Assembly: GCA_023388935.1 (NCBI GenBank)
Contig: JAEWFG010000011.1
Location: 1 to 29,987 of the forward strand
Reading direction: 5' to 3'
DNA from: Pseudomonadota bacterium
GTDB taxonomy: Bacteria > Pseudomonadota > Alphaproteobacteria > Rhizobiales > Xanthobacteraceae
Length of the DNA: 29,987 bases
The translations under genes and the position numbers were made by a program. Of this stretch, positions 23,118-29,987 are shown in pieces; the stretch's first letter is position 1; each line of letters opens with the position of its first letter. The notes under the pieces were generated by a model. The model was not told the DNA's origin, searched no databases, and saw only the letters and a program-made list of their open reading frames with translations.

Positions 23118-23145
23118 GATTGGCCGCTTTTCACAGCGGCCGATC
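23118..23145. other. Hairpin in the leader of the FAH-family gene
   Basis: GATTGGCCGCT (23118-23128) pairs with 23135-23145 over 11 positions, with one G-T pair, around a 6-base loop. It lies 24 bases upstream of the FAH-family ATG and 121 bases past the upstream gene stop. It lacks a U-tract; on the minus strand one pair becomes A-C. It could mark the 3' end of the upstream transcript or affect translation initiation. Confidence 0.35.
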
Positions 23146-23266
23146 ACATTGGCGAAGACCAATAAACGTCTGGCGAGGGAAGTCCAGCGCGGCAGCGCGT
23201 CGCGCGGTTATGACCCCGCCCGCGCCGTCCGGGCTGCGATCTGCTGGCGCGACCAGCGCGCGTTCT

Positions 23267-24325
23267 TTACTTGAACCAGTGCACCAGCGCGATGCTGATG
23301 CCGAGCAGCAGCATCAGCGACAGCGTCACGGCCGCCGTCACCCTGCCCCCGACATTGGCGAGCACGCGCACGTCGACGCCGAGACCCAGCGCGGCCATCG
23401 ACACCACCGTGAGGAAGCTGGTGATCTTCGTCACCGGCCCCACCACCGTGCCCGGCACGATCTCCAGAGATCGCAGGGTCGCCAGCACAAGGAAGCCAAG
23501 GATGAACCAGGGGACGAGACGGAAGAAGCCGACATTTGTCTTCTTGGCGCCGCTCTGCCAGCGCGAGGTGACCAGAGAGAGGCCGACGACGACCGGCCCC
23601 AGCATGAGCACGCGCATTAGTTTCACGAGCGTACCGATCTGGGTGCTGATGAGCCCGGCCGGGACCGTTGCCGCCAACACCTGAGGCACCGCATAGACGG
23701 TGAGGCCTGCGAGGATGCCGTATTGTGTGGCCGACAAATGCAGGAGCGGAATCAGCAGCGGCAGGCCGAGCACCATCACCACACCTAGGATCGCGGTGAA
23801 GGAGATCGATGAGGCGATCTCGTCGCTGTTGGCGCCGATAATCGGCGCCACGGCGGCGATCGCGGAATTGCCGCAGATGGAGTTGCCGCAGGCGATTAGG
23901 ATCGACAAGCGCGTGGACAGGCCGAGCATCCGGCTGAGGCCGAAAGAGACGCAGAGCGCGATCACCACAACCGCGGCGATCGATGCCAGCAACGCGATGC
24001 CCGAGGCCGCGATCGCGGCAAAGCTGAGAGATGCGCCGAGCAGCATGACCGCGACTTCGAGGAGCTGTTTGGCGCTGAAAGCGATGCCAGCCTGCCAGAG
24101 CGGCGCGGGTTTCCAAAAGCTGCGCAGGACCATGCCGAGCAGGATCGCCATAACCAGCGCCTCGACATAGGGATGCTCGAACATGCCCAGTTCCACCCGC
24201 TCGAGCAGGGCCGAGACACCGGCAACGGCAACGCAGAGGAGAGCACCCGGAATCAGCGCCGCAAGGCGGCTCACGGCAGTGGTCGGCTTGGCGTTGGCCG
24301 GGTTGGATGCTTGATTCTGCGACAC
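23267..24325 (-). CDS. YeiH-family putative sulfate exporter
   Basis: A 352-aa inner-membrane protein with about ten hydrophobic segments, of the YeiH/UPF0324 'putative sulfate exporter' family. The hallmark repeat CGNSICGNSAIAA lies near residues 146-158, with ILVGVVM-type and PWFILGFLVLATLRS-like helices later. The start is set at GTG 24325, which has GGGAG at ideal spacing; another GTG 12 codons upstream (24361) has none and would put the good ribosome site inside the gene. Family members are tied to sulfite/sulfonate and cysteine metabolism, usually beside a LysR-type regulator, which is absent here. The transported substrate is unproven for the family. Confidence 0.88.
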   Translation of the reverse strand: MSQNQASNPANAKPTTAVSRLAALIPGALLCVAVAGVSALLERVELGMFEHPYVEALVMAILLGMVLRSFWKPAPLWQAGIAFSAKQLLEVAVMLLGASLSFAAIAASGIALLASIAAVVVIALCVSFGLSRMLGLSTRLSILIACGNSICGNSAIAAVAPIIGANSDEIASSISFTAILGVVMVLGLPLLIPLLHLSATQYGILAGLTVYAVPQVLAATVPAGLISTQIGTLVKLMRVLMLGPVVVGLSLVTSRWQSGAKKTNVGFFRLVPWFILGFLVLATLRSLEIVPGTVVGPVTKITSFLTVVSMAALGLGVDVRVLANVGGRVTAAVTLSLMLLLGISIALVHWFK

Positions 24326-24375
24326 AAATCTCTCCCAAGGAGAAAGATTTATACGCAGCACTGTCTGATTGGGAA

Positions 24376-24392
24376 ATATGTTTTCGACATAT
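24376..24392. promoter_or_regulatory. Candidate operator ATATGT-N5-ACATAT upstream of the YeiH-type gene
   Basis: A perfect 6-bp AT-rich inverted repeat lies 50 bases upstream of the GTG start, in a sequence poorer in GC than its surroundings. Size and place suit a LysR-type or other dimeric regulator. No regulator gene is adjacent, so the binder is unknown. The rest of 24326-24454 shows no gene. Confidence 0.35.
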
Positions 24393-24454
24393 CAGGGTCG
24401 AGAGAAGTTCTGTCCCCAGCCCGGAACAATCTGACTCAGACGATCAGACCGACC

Positions 24455-24673
24455 TTAGAAGAACAGGTTTTTGGCAAGCGAGGCCACGCGGCTGAAGCCG
24501 TCATAGACACCCGGTTCGAAGAAGGCGGCGCGTGCCAGCACAATCGCCGCGACCAGCGACCAGAACAGGCCCGTGCCGACCTGCAGCAGGAGCTTTGACG
24601 CGCGCGACTGCGGCTGGGTGTCCGTTGCGGACACCAGCTGCTCGCCGAAGGGCTCAAATCTCGTGCGTTCCAT
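24455..24673 (-). CDS. Hypothetical 72-aa single-pass membrane protein
   Basis: A small protein with a polar N-terminus (MERTRFEPFGEQ), one hydrophobic helix around residues 28-50 (LLLQVGTGLFWSLVAAIVLA) and a short tail ending in FF. The start is the ATG at 24673; an open upstream extension runs antisense-like into the livF region and is basic and unlike a protein. The ribosome site is weak. I recognise no named family, though small proteins with a GLFWSLVAA-type helix are plausible in this group of bacteria. It sits between livF and the YeiH-type gene with gaps of 164 and 129 bases. The 164-base gap holds only a short stem (24810-24824) and no other ORF. Confidence 0.45.
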   Translation of the reverse strand: MERTRFEPFGEQLVSATDTQPQSRASKLLLQVGTGLFWSLVAAIVLARAAFFEPGVYDGFSRVASLAKNLFF

Positions 24674-24837
24674 AGCAGCCAATCCAACAATTTCTGATCG
24701 AAATGTCGTCTTTTCGATCCCAAACGGCAATGGAAGCGATTGGCTTTTTTGTCCTCCGGAGGGGAAACTCCTTCCGCCTGATAGACTTGGTGCAATAGTT
24801 TTTTTCTTCCGGCCGATTTGGCCGCCTTGAGCCCGGC

Positions 24838-25551
24838 TTAGAGGGCGAGATAGCGGCGACGGATGGCGTCGTTGGCCTTCAGCTCGTCGATCCCGGCGAC
24901 GTACACGATCTGGCCCTTGTCGATCACCGTTGCATGGCTCGCCAAGCCCAAGCAAAAATGCATGTTCTGCTCGGCGATCAGCACAGTCGATCCGAGCTTA
25001 CGGAGCTGTCGTAACAGTTCGCCGATCCGCTGCACGATGATCGGCGCGAGCCCCTCGCTCGGCTCATCCAGCAGCAGCAGTGCGGGATTGCCCATCAGCG
25101 TGCGGGCGATCGCGAGCATCTGCTGCTCGCCACCGGAGAGGCGCCCGGCGATGCGATGGCGCAGCGGCTCCAGCAGCGGGAAGACTTCGTAGATGCGCTT
25201 GATCGGCCATTCGTCCTGGCCTTCCGGCCCGCGCTTTTTGCCAATGACGAGATTGTCCTCGACCGTGTGTTCCGGAAAGATCTGACGATCCTCCGGCACG
25301 AAGCCGAGACCGGCGCGCGCAATATGATGCGGCTTCTGGCCGGAGATCACTGCCCCACGCAGGCTGACTTTACCCCGTCGCGGCGGCGCCAACCCCATGA
25401 TCGCCTTCATCGTCGTCGATTTGCCGGCGCCGTTGCGCCCGAGCAGCGCCATGGTCTCGCCCTGCCGCACCGAAAGGCCGACGCCGAACAGGATCTGGCT
25501 CGTGCCATAGTAGACGTCGAGGTCGGCGACTTCGATGACGGGCGCACTCAT
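24838..25551 (-). CDS. livF: LivF-type ABC transporter ATPase
   Basis: A 237-aa ATPase, one of two for the hydrophobic/branched-chain amino acid type importer. Walker A is GRNGAGKST (38-46), the signature is LSGGEQQML and Walker B is LLLLDEPSEGLAP; the length and SEGLAP are typical of LivF. It overlaps livG by 4 bases (ATGA). It is the last gene of the five-gene unit. Substrate is discussed at the binding protein. Confidence 0.9.
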   Translation of the reverse strand: MSAPVIEVADLDVYYGTSQILFGVGLSVRQGETMALLGRNGAGKSTTMKAIMGLAPPRRGKVSLRGAVISGQKPHHIARAGLGFVPEDRQIFPEHTVEDNLVIGKKRGPEGQDEWPIKRIYEVFPLLEPLRHRIAGRLSGGEQQMLAIARTLMGNPALLLLDEPSEGLAPIIVQRIGELLRQLRKLGSTVLIAEQNMHFCLGLASHATVIDKGQIVYVAGIDELKANDAIRRRYLAL

Positions 25552-26303
25552 GCAGCAGCTCCCGCATGCTCCGTGCCGAGATAGGCGTCGATCACCGCGC
25601 CGTTGTTGCGGATTTCGTCGGGTGTGCCGATCGCGAGAATGCGGCCATAGCAGAGCACGACGATTTTTGGGGCAATCTTGAACACGATGTCCATATCGTG
25701 CTCGATGAAGACGACGGTGATCTTCTGCGTTTCCCAGAGCTCGCGCACTTTGTCGATCATGCGCCAGCGCTCCTCCGGGCCCATGCCGGCAGTCGGCTCG
25801 TCCAGCAGCAGCACTTTTGGTTCGAGCACAAGGGCAAGTGCGATGTCGAGGAGCTTTTGATCGCCGTGCGACAGCGTCGCCGCGGTGCGGCCACGCTTTC
25901 CGGCGAGCCCGAGGAGCTCCATCACATGCTCGGCCCGGTCGCGCGTCTCGGGAAGCGGGAAGCGTTTGTGCAGCACCGCGGATGAGTGCTGGTCGGCGCT
26001 GACGGCGGCAAGCATGGTCTCCTGCACCGTGAGCGATTTGAAGATGCTCGCGACCTGGAAGGCGCGGCCGATGCCGTGGCGCACGATCTCCGGCGGCGAG
26101 CGGCCGGCGAGATCAATGCCATCGAGCAACACCTGGCCGGAATCCGGCTTCAGCGCGCCGGTGATCAGATTGAAGAACGTGCTCTTGCCCGCGCCGTTCG
26201 GACCAATAACGGCAGTCAGCGAGCCATTGGGGAAGTCGAGCGTGACGTCGTTGGTCGCCTTCACGCCGCCGAACGATTTTGCGAGGTTGCGGATTTCGAG
26301 CAT
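25548..26303 (-). CDS. livG: LivG-type ABC transporter ATPase
   Basis: A 251-aa ATPase with Walker A GPNGAGKST (34-42), signature LSHGDQKLLDIA (the usual LivG variant of LSGGQ) and Walker B VLLLDEPTAGM. The C-terminal segment with IEHDMDIVF supplies the switch histidine. The start is ATG 26303 (MLEIRNLAKSFGG); the frame is open 82 codons upstream but that is a shadow of livM. It begins 2 bases after the livM stop and overlaps livF by 4, so the unit is tightly coupled. Confidence 0.92.
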   Translation of the reverse strand: MLEIRNLAKSFGGVKATNDVTLDFPNGSLTAVIGPNGAGKSTFFNLITGALKPDSGQVLLDGIDLAGRSPPEIVRHGIGRAFQVASIFKSLTVQETMLAAVSADQHSSAVLHKRFPLPETRDRAEHVMELLGLAGKRGRTAATLSHGDQKLLDIALALVLEPKVLLLDEPTAGMGPEERWRMIDKVRELWETQKITVVFIEHDMDIVFKIAPKIVVLCYGRILAIGTPDEIRNNGAVIDAYLGTEHAGAAA

Positions 26304-26305
26304 GG

Positions 26306-27325
26306 CTAGCGCCCCTCGCTTGCGTCGCGCCGGTGCGCGAACCATTCGGCGACGAAATCCAGCAGACCTTTGCGCAGGCCCAGCGCGAAAAACAGGATGA
26401 CCACGCCGAGCACGATGCCGTGATACTCGGTGAAGCGCGTAACGGTGTCGTTGAGCAGCAACAGCAGTACGGTGCCGACCATTGGTCCCAGGAAGGTCGA
26501 GACGCCTCCGAGCATGTTGATGAAGATACCCTCGCCCGAAATCGTCCAATAGGCGAATTCCGGATAGGCGCCGGAGACGAACAGCGCCATCACCATGCCG
26601 CCCATCGAGGCGAACAGCGCCGCCAGCACGAAGACGGTGAGCTTTGCGCGCCAGACGTCGATCCCGAGGAAGCTCGCGCGCGCGGCATTGTCGCGGATCA
26701 TGCGCAGCGTGTAGCCGAACGGCGACTGCGCGATCTGGCGCATCGCGAGCAGACCAATGATCAGCAGCGCACAGCTCGCGATATAGAGATGGACGTGGTT
26801 GGCCAGATCGATCCCGAGGAACACTGGACGCGGGATGCCGCCGCGCAGGCCCTGGTCGCCGCCGGTGAAGGAGGCCCAGGACAGGATGGTCGAGTGGATC
26901 AACATCTGGAAGGCCAGCGTAACGAAGGCGAAATAGATCTCCTTCAGCCGCACGCAGATCACGCCGATGACGGCAGAGATCACCACCGTGATCGCCAGCG
27001 TCGCGACGAAGGCGATCGGAATCGGCACGCCGAGCTTCTGCATGATCAGGCCGAAGCTGTAGGCGCCAAGGCCGAAGAACATGCCGTGACCGAACGAGAT
27101 CAGGCCGGTGTAGCCGACCAGCAGGTTGAGCGAGGTCGCGAACAGACCGTAGGCCGAGCAGCGGATGACGAAATCGAGCAGCGCCTTGCTGCCTGACAAC
27201 AACGGCAGGCTCGCGAGAACGGCAAAGGCAATCAGCGCGATCAGCACGTCGCGATAGCGGTGAAGGGCCGCTCCACTGCGCACCGGCGCCAGCTTCTCGG
27301 CGCGTCCGGCCTCGAGCTCGGTCAT
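26306..27325 (-). CDS. livM: LivM-type ABC transporter permease
   Basis: A 339-aa inner-membrane permease with about nine to ten helices. The LivM signature is GYTGLISFGHGMFFGLGAY near residues 69-87, followed by the cytoplasmic coupling region with SPFGYTLRMIRDNAARASFLGI. The C-terminal FLGPMVGTVLLLLLND region is also typical. It pairs with LivH to form the channel. It overlaps livH by 4 bases at its start and ends 2 bases before livG. Confidence 0.9.
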   Translation of the reverse strand: MTELEAGRAEKLAPVRSGAALHRYRDVLIALIAFAVLASLPLLSGSKALLDFVIRCSAYGLFATSLNLLVGYTGLISFGHGMFFGLGAYSFGLIMQKLGVPIPIAFVATLAITVVISAVIGVICVRLKEIYFAFVTLAFQMLIHSTILSWASFTGGDQGLRGGIPRPVFLGIDLANHVHLYIASCALLIIGLLAMRQIAQSPFGYTLRMIRDNAARASFLGIDVWRAKLTVFVLAALFASMGGMVMALFVSGAYPEFAYWTISGEGIFINMLGGVSTFLGPMVGTVLLLLLNDTVTRFTEYHGIVLGVVILFFALGLRKGLLDFVAEWFAHRRDASEGR

Positions 27326-28224
27326 GCCGCCTCCTTGCCGAACAGGCCGGTGGGCTTGGAGACCAGCACGATCACCATGAACAGATACATCAGGCCTTCC
27401 GTGAATAGGGGAAAGCCGAGCGAGCCGAACGAGCGGATCAGGCCGAGCAGCAGCGCGCCAATCAGCGCGCCCAGGATCGAGCCCATGCCGCCGATCACGG
27501 TGACGATGAAGGATTCGATCAGGACCGAAAATCCCATCCCTGGCGTTAGCGAACGCACGGGCGCAGCAAGCGCGCCGGCGAGCCCCGCCAGCATGCCGCC
27601 GAGCGCGAACACGCCGCCATAGATCAGGCCGGTGTTGATGCCGAGCGCGGAGACCATGCCGGGATTATGTGCAGCCGCGCGGATCACCTTGCCGATGCGG
27701 CTGCGCGAGAGCCCGATGCCGAGCACGATGGCTGCGACAAGCGCGACGCCGATCAGCAGCAAATAGTAGGGCGGCACCACGCCGCCGGCGATGAACAGCG
27801 GCATCACCTGGAAGGCGGACGGCATGCCCATCGACTTGAACTCCGGCCCCCAGATGATGCGCACGACATCATCGAAGATCAGCACGAAGGCATAGCAGAC
27901 GAGGAGCTGCATCAGCACGTCCGCACCATAGACGCGGCTCATGAAGACGCGCTCGAAGATCAGGCCGAGGATCGCGGTACCGGCCGCACCGGCCAGTATC
28001 GCGAGCGCGAAGCTGCCTGTGAGCTGATAGGCCGTCATCGCGAAATAGGCGCCGAACATGTAGAAGGCGCCGTGGCTGAAATTGACAACCTTGAGCACGC
28101 CGAAGATCAGAGTCAGCCCGACCGCGACCAGGAACAGGAGCATGCCGATGATGAGGCCGCTGGTGGTTTGCGTCACCAGGCAGGCGGAGCTGGCGAGACA
28201 GCCGGCGAGCGCGTCGAGGTCCAC
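27322..28224 (-). CDS. livH: LivH-type ABC transporter permease
   Basis: A 300-aa inner-membrane permease with about eight helices. Typical LivH features are GLTLIFGVLKVVNFSHG near the N-terminus, RAAAHNPGMVSALGIN in the coupling loop and GGMGSILGALIGALLLG near the end. The start is taken as GTG 28224, which gives the usual family length and an MDLDALAGC-type N-terminus. A longer form from GTG 28293 (23 more residues), preceded by GGAGA and only 21 bases from the binding-protein stop, is also possible. It overlaps livM by 4 bases. Confidence 0.88.
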   Translation of the reverse strand: MDLDALAGCLASSACLVTQTTSGLIIGMLLFLVAVGLTLIFGVLKVVNFSHGAFYMFGAYFAMTAYQLTGSFALAILAGAAGTAILGLIFERVFMSRVYGADVLMQLLVCYAFVLIFDDVVRIIWGPEFKSMGMPSAFQVMPLFIAGGVVPPYYLLLIGVALVAAIVLGIGLSRSRIGKVIRAAAHNPGMVSALGINTGLIYGGVFALGGMLAGLAGALAAPVRSLTPGMGFSVLIESFIVTVIGGMGSILGALIGALLLGLIRSFGSLGFPLFTEGLMYLFMVIVLVSKPTGLFGKEAA

Positions 28225-28314
28225 GGGAGCACTTTCATTTTCGTGCGCCTGATACGGCGCGGAAAGCGAAACGAAGACGGCGGAGAGGGTCACCCATCTC
28301 CGCCGCGTCTCGGA

Positions 28315-29574
28315 TCAGGTGTAGCCCTTGCTCTTCTTCCACTCGGCTTCGAGTTCGAAGATGGTCTTCCAGTCGCCGGCCTTGACCTCCGGCACGTAAG
28401 GCTCCTGCGGGATCGTGGTGCCCCAGCCGATGGCGTAACCGACCAGCGTGTGATCGTCGCCACGCATCGTCACGGTGCCGTCGGCGCCGAACGGGCACTT
28501 GATGGTGAGGCCCTTCAGCACCTCCGCGATCTTCTTGCCGTCGGTCGAATTTGCCTTCTTCGCCGCTTCGCTAAGGAACATCACGGCAGTCGCATTCTGC
28601 CACGACCAGTTGGTCGGATACTCGTTGTATTTGGCCTTGTAGGCATCGCCCCAGGCAGCGTTCTCCGGCGTGGCCGGGAAGGTCTTGATGTAGCGATTGC
28701 CGGAGTGAATGCCCTTCGGCAGGTTCTTCACCACCGTGAGCGCGGTGTAGTCGGCCATGTTGACCGCGAACACCTCCATCTGGCTGAACATCGCGTAGAT
28801 GTTGGCCTGGTCGATATACGAGGTGAGATCGCCGCCCCAGAGGCAGGAATACAGCGCCTGCGGCTTCGCCTGCAGGATCTTCGTCACCACTTCGGTGTAG
28901 TCGGGCTGGAACAGCTTTGGCCAGGACTCGCTGATGACCTCGACGTCGGGCGCGAAACGCTTCAGGTATAGCGTGAACTCACCGGTGGTGTCGCGGCCAT
29001 AGGCGTAGTCAGGCGAGCACGTCGCCCACTTCTTCAGGCCTTTGGCCTTCGCGATCGAGGCGGCGTAGCTGCCGCCGACGATGGAATCGTGGATGCCCTG
29101 GCGCACGCAGCGGAACGCATTCGGAATGTGCTGCTTGGGATCGGCCGTCAGCGAGGAGGCTTCCGAGCAGGTGTGGACGCAGAGCACACCGAGATCACGC
29201 GCCACCTCGTGCACGGCGAACGAGCCGGACGATGCCTCGCCGTCGATCAGCCATTCGCAGCCGTCGGTGTTGACGAGCTCGCGCGCGACGCGCGCGGCCT
29301 CCTGCGGCTGGCCCTTGGAGTCACGGATCACCATCTCGATCTGCCGGCCGGCAAGGCCGCCTGCGGCATTGACCTTCTCGACCTCGAGCAACACCGCATT
29401 GCGCGACGATGTACCGAGCTGCGCGACGCGGCCGGACAAAATCGTCGGCATCCCGATCTTGATGGTCTTGGCTTGCGCGCGCGCCACCCACGGCGCGGCA
29501 ACACTCATCGCACCGGCGCCCATCAGCGCCAATGTTGAACGGCGGCTGATGCCCGGCGTGCGGGTTCTCGTCAT
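28315..29574 (-). CDS. Periplasmic substrate-binding protein of the Liv-type importer
   Basis: A 419-aa binding protein of the LivK-like (Peripla_BP_6) family, longer than classical LivK. A twin-arginine signal (SRRSTLALMG, residues 10-19) with a hydrophobic core ends near ARAQA, about residue 35, so it is probably exported folded by Tat. The mature part begins KTIKIGMPTILSG and contains DSKGQPQEAARVARELV and the DYAYGRDTTGEF loop typical of the family. GGAGGGG lies just before the ATG at 29574. It is the first gene of the livHMGF unit. The divergent CoA ligase next door suggests an aromatic or other carboxylic acid ligand rather than leucine; that is inference only. Confidence 0.88.
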   Translation of the reverse strand: MTRTRTPGISRRSTLALMGAGAMSVAAPWVARAQAKTIKIGMPTILSGRVAQLGTSSRNAVLLEVEKVNAAGGLAGRQIEMVIRDSKGQPQEAARVARELVNTDGCEWLIDGEASSGSFAVHEVARDLGVLCVHTCSEASSLTADPKQHIPNAFRCVRQGIHDSIVGGSYAASIAKAKGLKKWATCSPDYAYGRDTTGEFTLYLKRFAPDVEVISESWPKLFQPDYTEVVTKILQAKPQALYSCLWGGDLTSYIDQANIYAMFSQMEVFAVNMADYTALTVVKNLPKGIHSGNRYIKTFPATPENAAWGDAYKAKYNEYPTNWSWQNATAVMFLSEAAKKANSTDGKKIAEVLKGLTIKCPFGADGTVTMRGDDHTLVGYAIGWGTTIPQEPYVPEVKAGDWKTIFELEAEWKKSKGYT

Positions 29575-29681
29575 TTTCCCCTCCCTCTGTCGGGTCGGTG
29601 TTTCCTGATCCCAATCGGAGATCGTCTCGTCTCCGTGTTCTCAACAATTTCAGAGGTAGAGGGGTGACGTCAAGCCAAAGA

Positions 29682-29702
29682 TGAATTACGAGTCAGAATT
29701 CA
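29682..29702. promoter_or_regulatory. Inverted repeat TGAATT-N9-AATTCA in a divergent promoter region
   Basis: A perfect 6-bp inverted repeat with a 9-base spacer, AT-rich against its surroundings, lies in the 171-base gap between the divergent binding-protein gene and the CoA ligase. A separate 8-base palindrome TGACGTCA is at 29664-29671. Either could be an operator for joint control of the two transcription units. No regulator gene is visible in the window. Confidence 0.35.
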
Positions 29703-29745
29703 CCACGAAAGGAAACAGGCCTGCAATCGGCCCGAAACCTGCGCA

Positions 29746-29987
29746 ATGATCAACTTGTCGAGCTTCATCGCCTTTCATGCCCGGCGCACGCCGGAGCGGC
29801 CTGCGCTGAAATATCGCGGTGAGGAGATCTCCTACGCGGTCTTCGACACGCGCATCCGGCAAGCGGCCGGCTGGCTCGCCACACAGGGCATCGACGCCGG
29901 CGATGTCGTGGCCGTCTTGATGAAGAACAGCGCAGCGTTCCTGGAGCTCGTGTTCGCCGCCAGCCATCTCGGCGCGGTGTTCTTGCC
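29746..29987 (+). CDS. AMP-binding acyl-CoA synthetase, 5' part (cut by window end)
   Basis: An open frame runs from ATG 29746 to the window edge with no stop: 80 full codons. The product begins MINLSSFIAFHARRTPERPA, then LKYRGEEISYAVFD, VVAVLMKNSAAFLELVFAA and HLGAVF. This is the standard N-terminus of the ANL superfamily (acyl-CoA synthetases): 'RTPERPALKYRGEEISY' and 'GDVVAVLMKNS' blocks. These enzymes activate carboxylic acids to CoA thioesters with ATP. The AMP-binding loop and C-terminal domain lie beyond the window, so substrate class is unknown. No strong ribosome site precedes the ATG. It is divergent from the Liv-type importer, suggesting import and activation of the same acid. Confidence 0.85.
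   Translation, partial: MINLSSFIAFHARRTPERPALKYRGEEISYAVFDTRIRQAAGWLATQGIDAGDVVAVLMKNSAAFLELVFAASHLGAVFL

Noticed and set aside
24810..24824. CGGCC-GATTT-GGCCG stem as livF terminator
   Set aside because: It is short, and in the direction of livF it is followed by GAAGAAAAAAAC, not a U-tract.
1..29987. tRNA or rRNA genes, CRISPR arrays, insertion sequences, phage genes
   Set aside because: No cloverleaf-like or rRNA sequence, no regularly spaced repeats, and no transposase, integrase or phage protein was recognised on either strand.

Overview
The window is GC-rich and densely coded, and almost every recognisable gene lies on the minus strand. Gene content and protein style (a norEF-norCBQD cluster with FNR/FixK-type TTG-N8-CAA boxes, ChvE-like sugar uptake, several ABC importers, and a GCCCGGGC palindromic intergenic repeat) suggest an alphaproteobacterium of the Rhizobiales, most like Bradyrhizobium. 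This is an inference from family resemblance; no marker gene for taxonomy is present.

Layout, left to right. (1) 1-239: non-coding, with three inverted repeats. (2) 240-1864: a SorC-type sugar-responsive regulator behind a HAD-family phosphatase/phosphomutase. (3) 1939-7504: the respiratory nitric oxide reductase cluster, transcribed leftward as norE-norF, then norC-norB-norQ-norD. The norC and norE upstream regions each carry TTG-N8-CAA boxes. (4) 7680-9118: a small membrane-peptide ORF divergent from norE, and an orphan PAS histidine kinase with a perfect TTGAT-N4-ATCAA box upstream. (5) 9323-21555: an apparent 11-gene sugar operon reading leftward. It runs ytfQ, ytfR, ytfT, yjfF (galactofuranose-type importer), a GntR/FadR regulator, D-galactose/L-arabinose 1-dehydrogenase, aldose 1-epimerase, SMP-30 lactonase, then chvE, gguA, gguB (a second CUT2 importer). 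(6) 21922-23094: a fumarylacetoacetate-hydrolase-fold protein, probably a sugar-acid dehydratase. (7) 23267-24325: a YeiH-type putative sulfate exporter, with a small membrane protein upstream. (8) 24838-29574: a complete branched-chain-amino-acid-type ABC importer (substrate-binding protein, livH, livM, livG, livF). (9) 29746-end: the start of a divergent AMP-binding acyl-CoA ligase, cut by the window edge.

How it fits together. The nor genes reduce toxic NO to N2O in the membrane: NorCB is the enzyme, NorQ/NorD activate it, and NorE/NorF support activity. The sugar operon imports aldoses by two routes, equilibrates their anomers, oxidises them to lactones and opens the lactones to aldonic acids; the later steps are not in the operon, though the FAH-fold gene may supply one. 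The liv-type importer next to a CoA ligase suggests uptake and CoA activation of a carboxylic acid rather than an amino acid.

No clearly new multi-gene system was found. The items most worth a second look are the FNR/FixK-boxed orphan kinase, the small ORF sharing the norE promoter region, the pairing of two CUT2 importers in one operon with hairpins behind both binding-protein genes, the norB-norQ hairpin, and the inverted-repeat cluster at the left edge.
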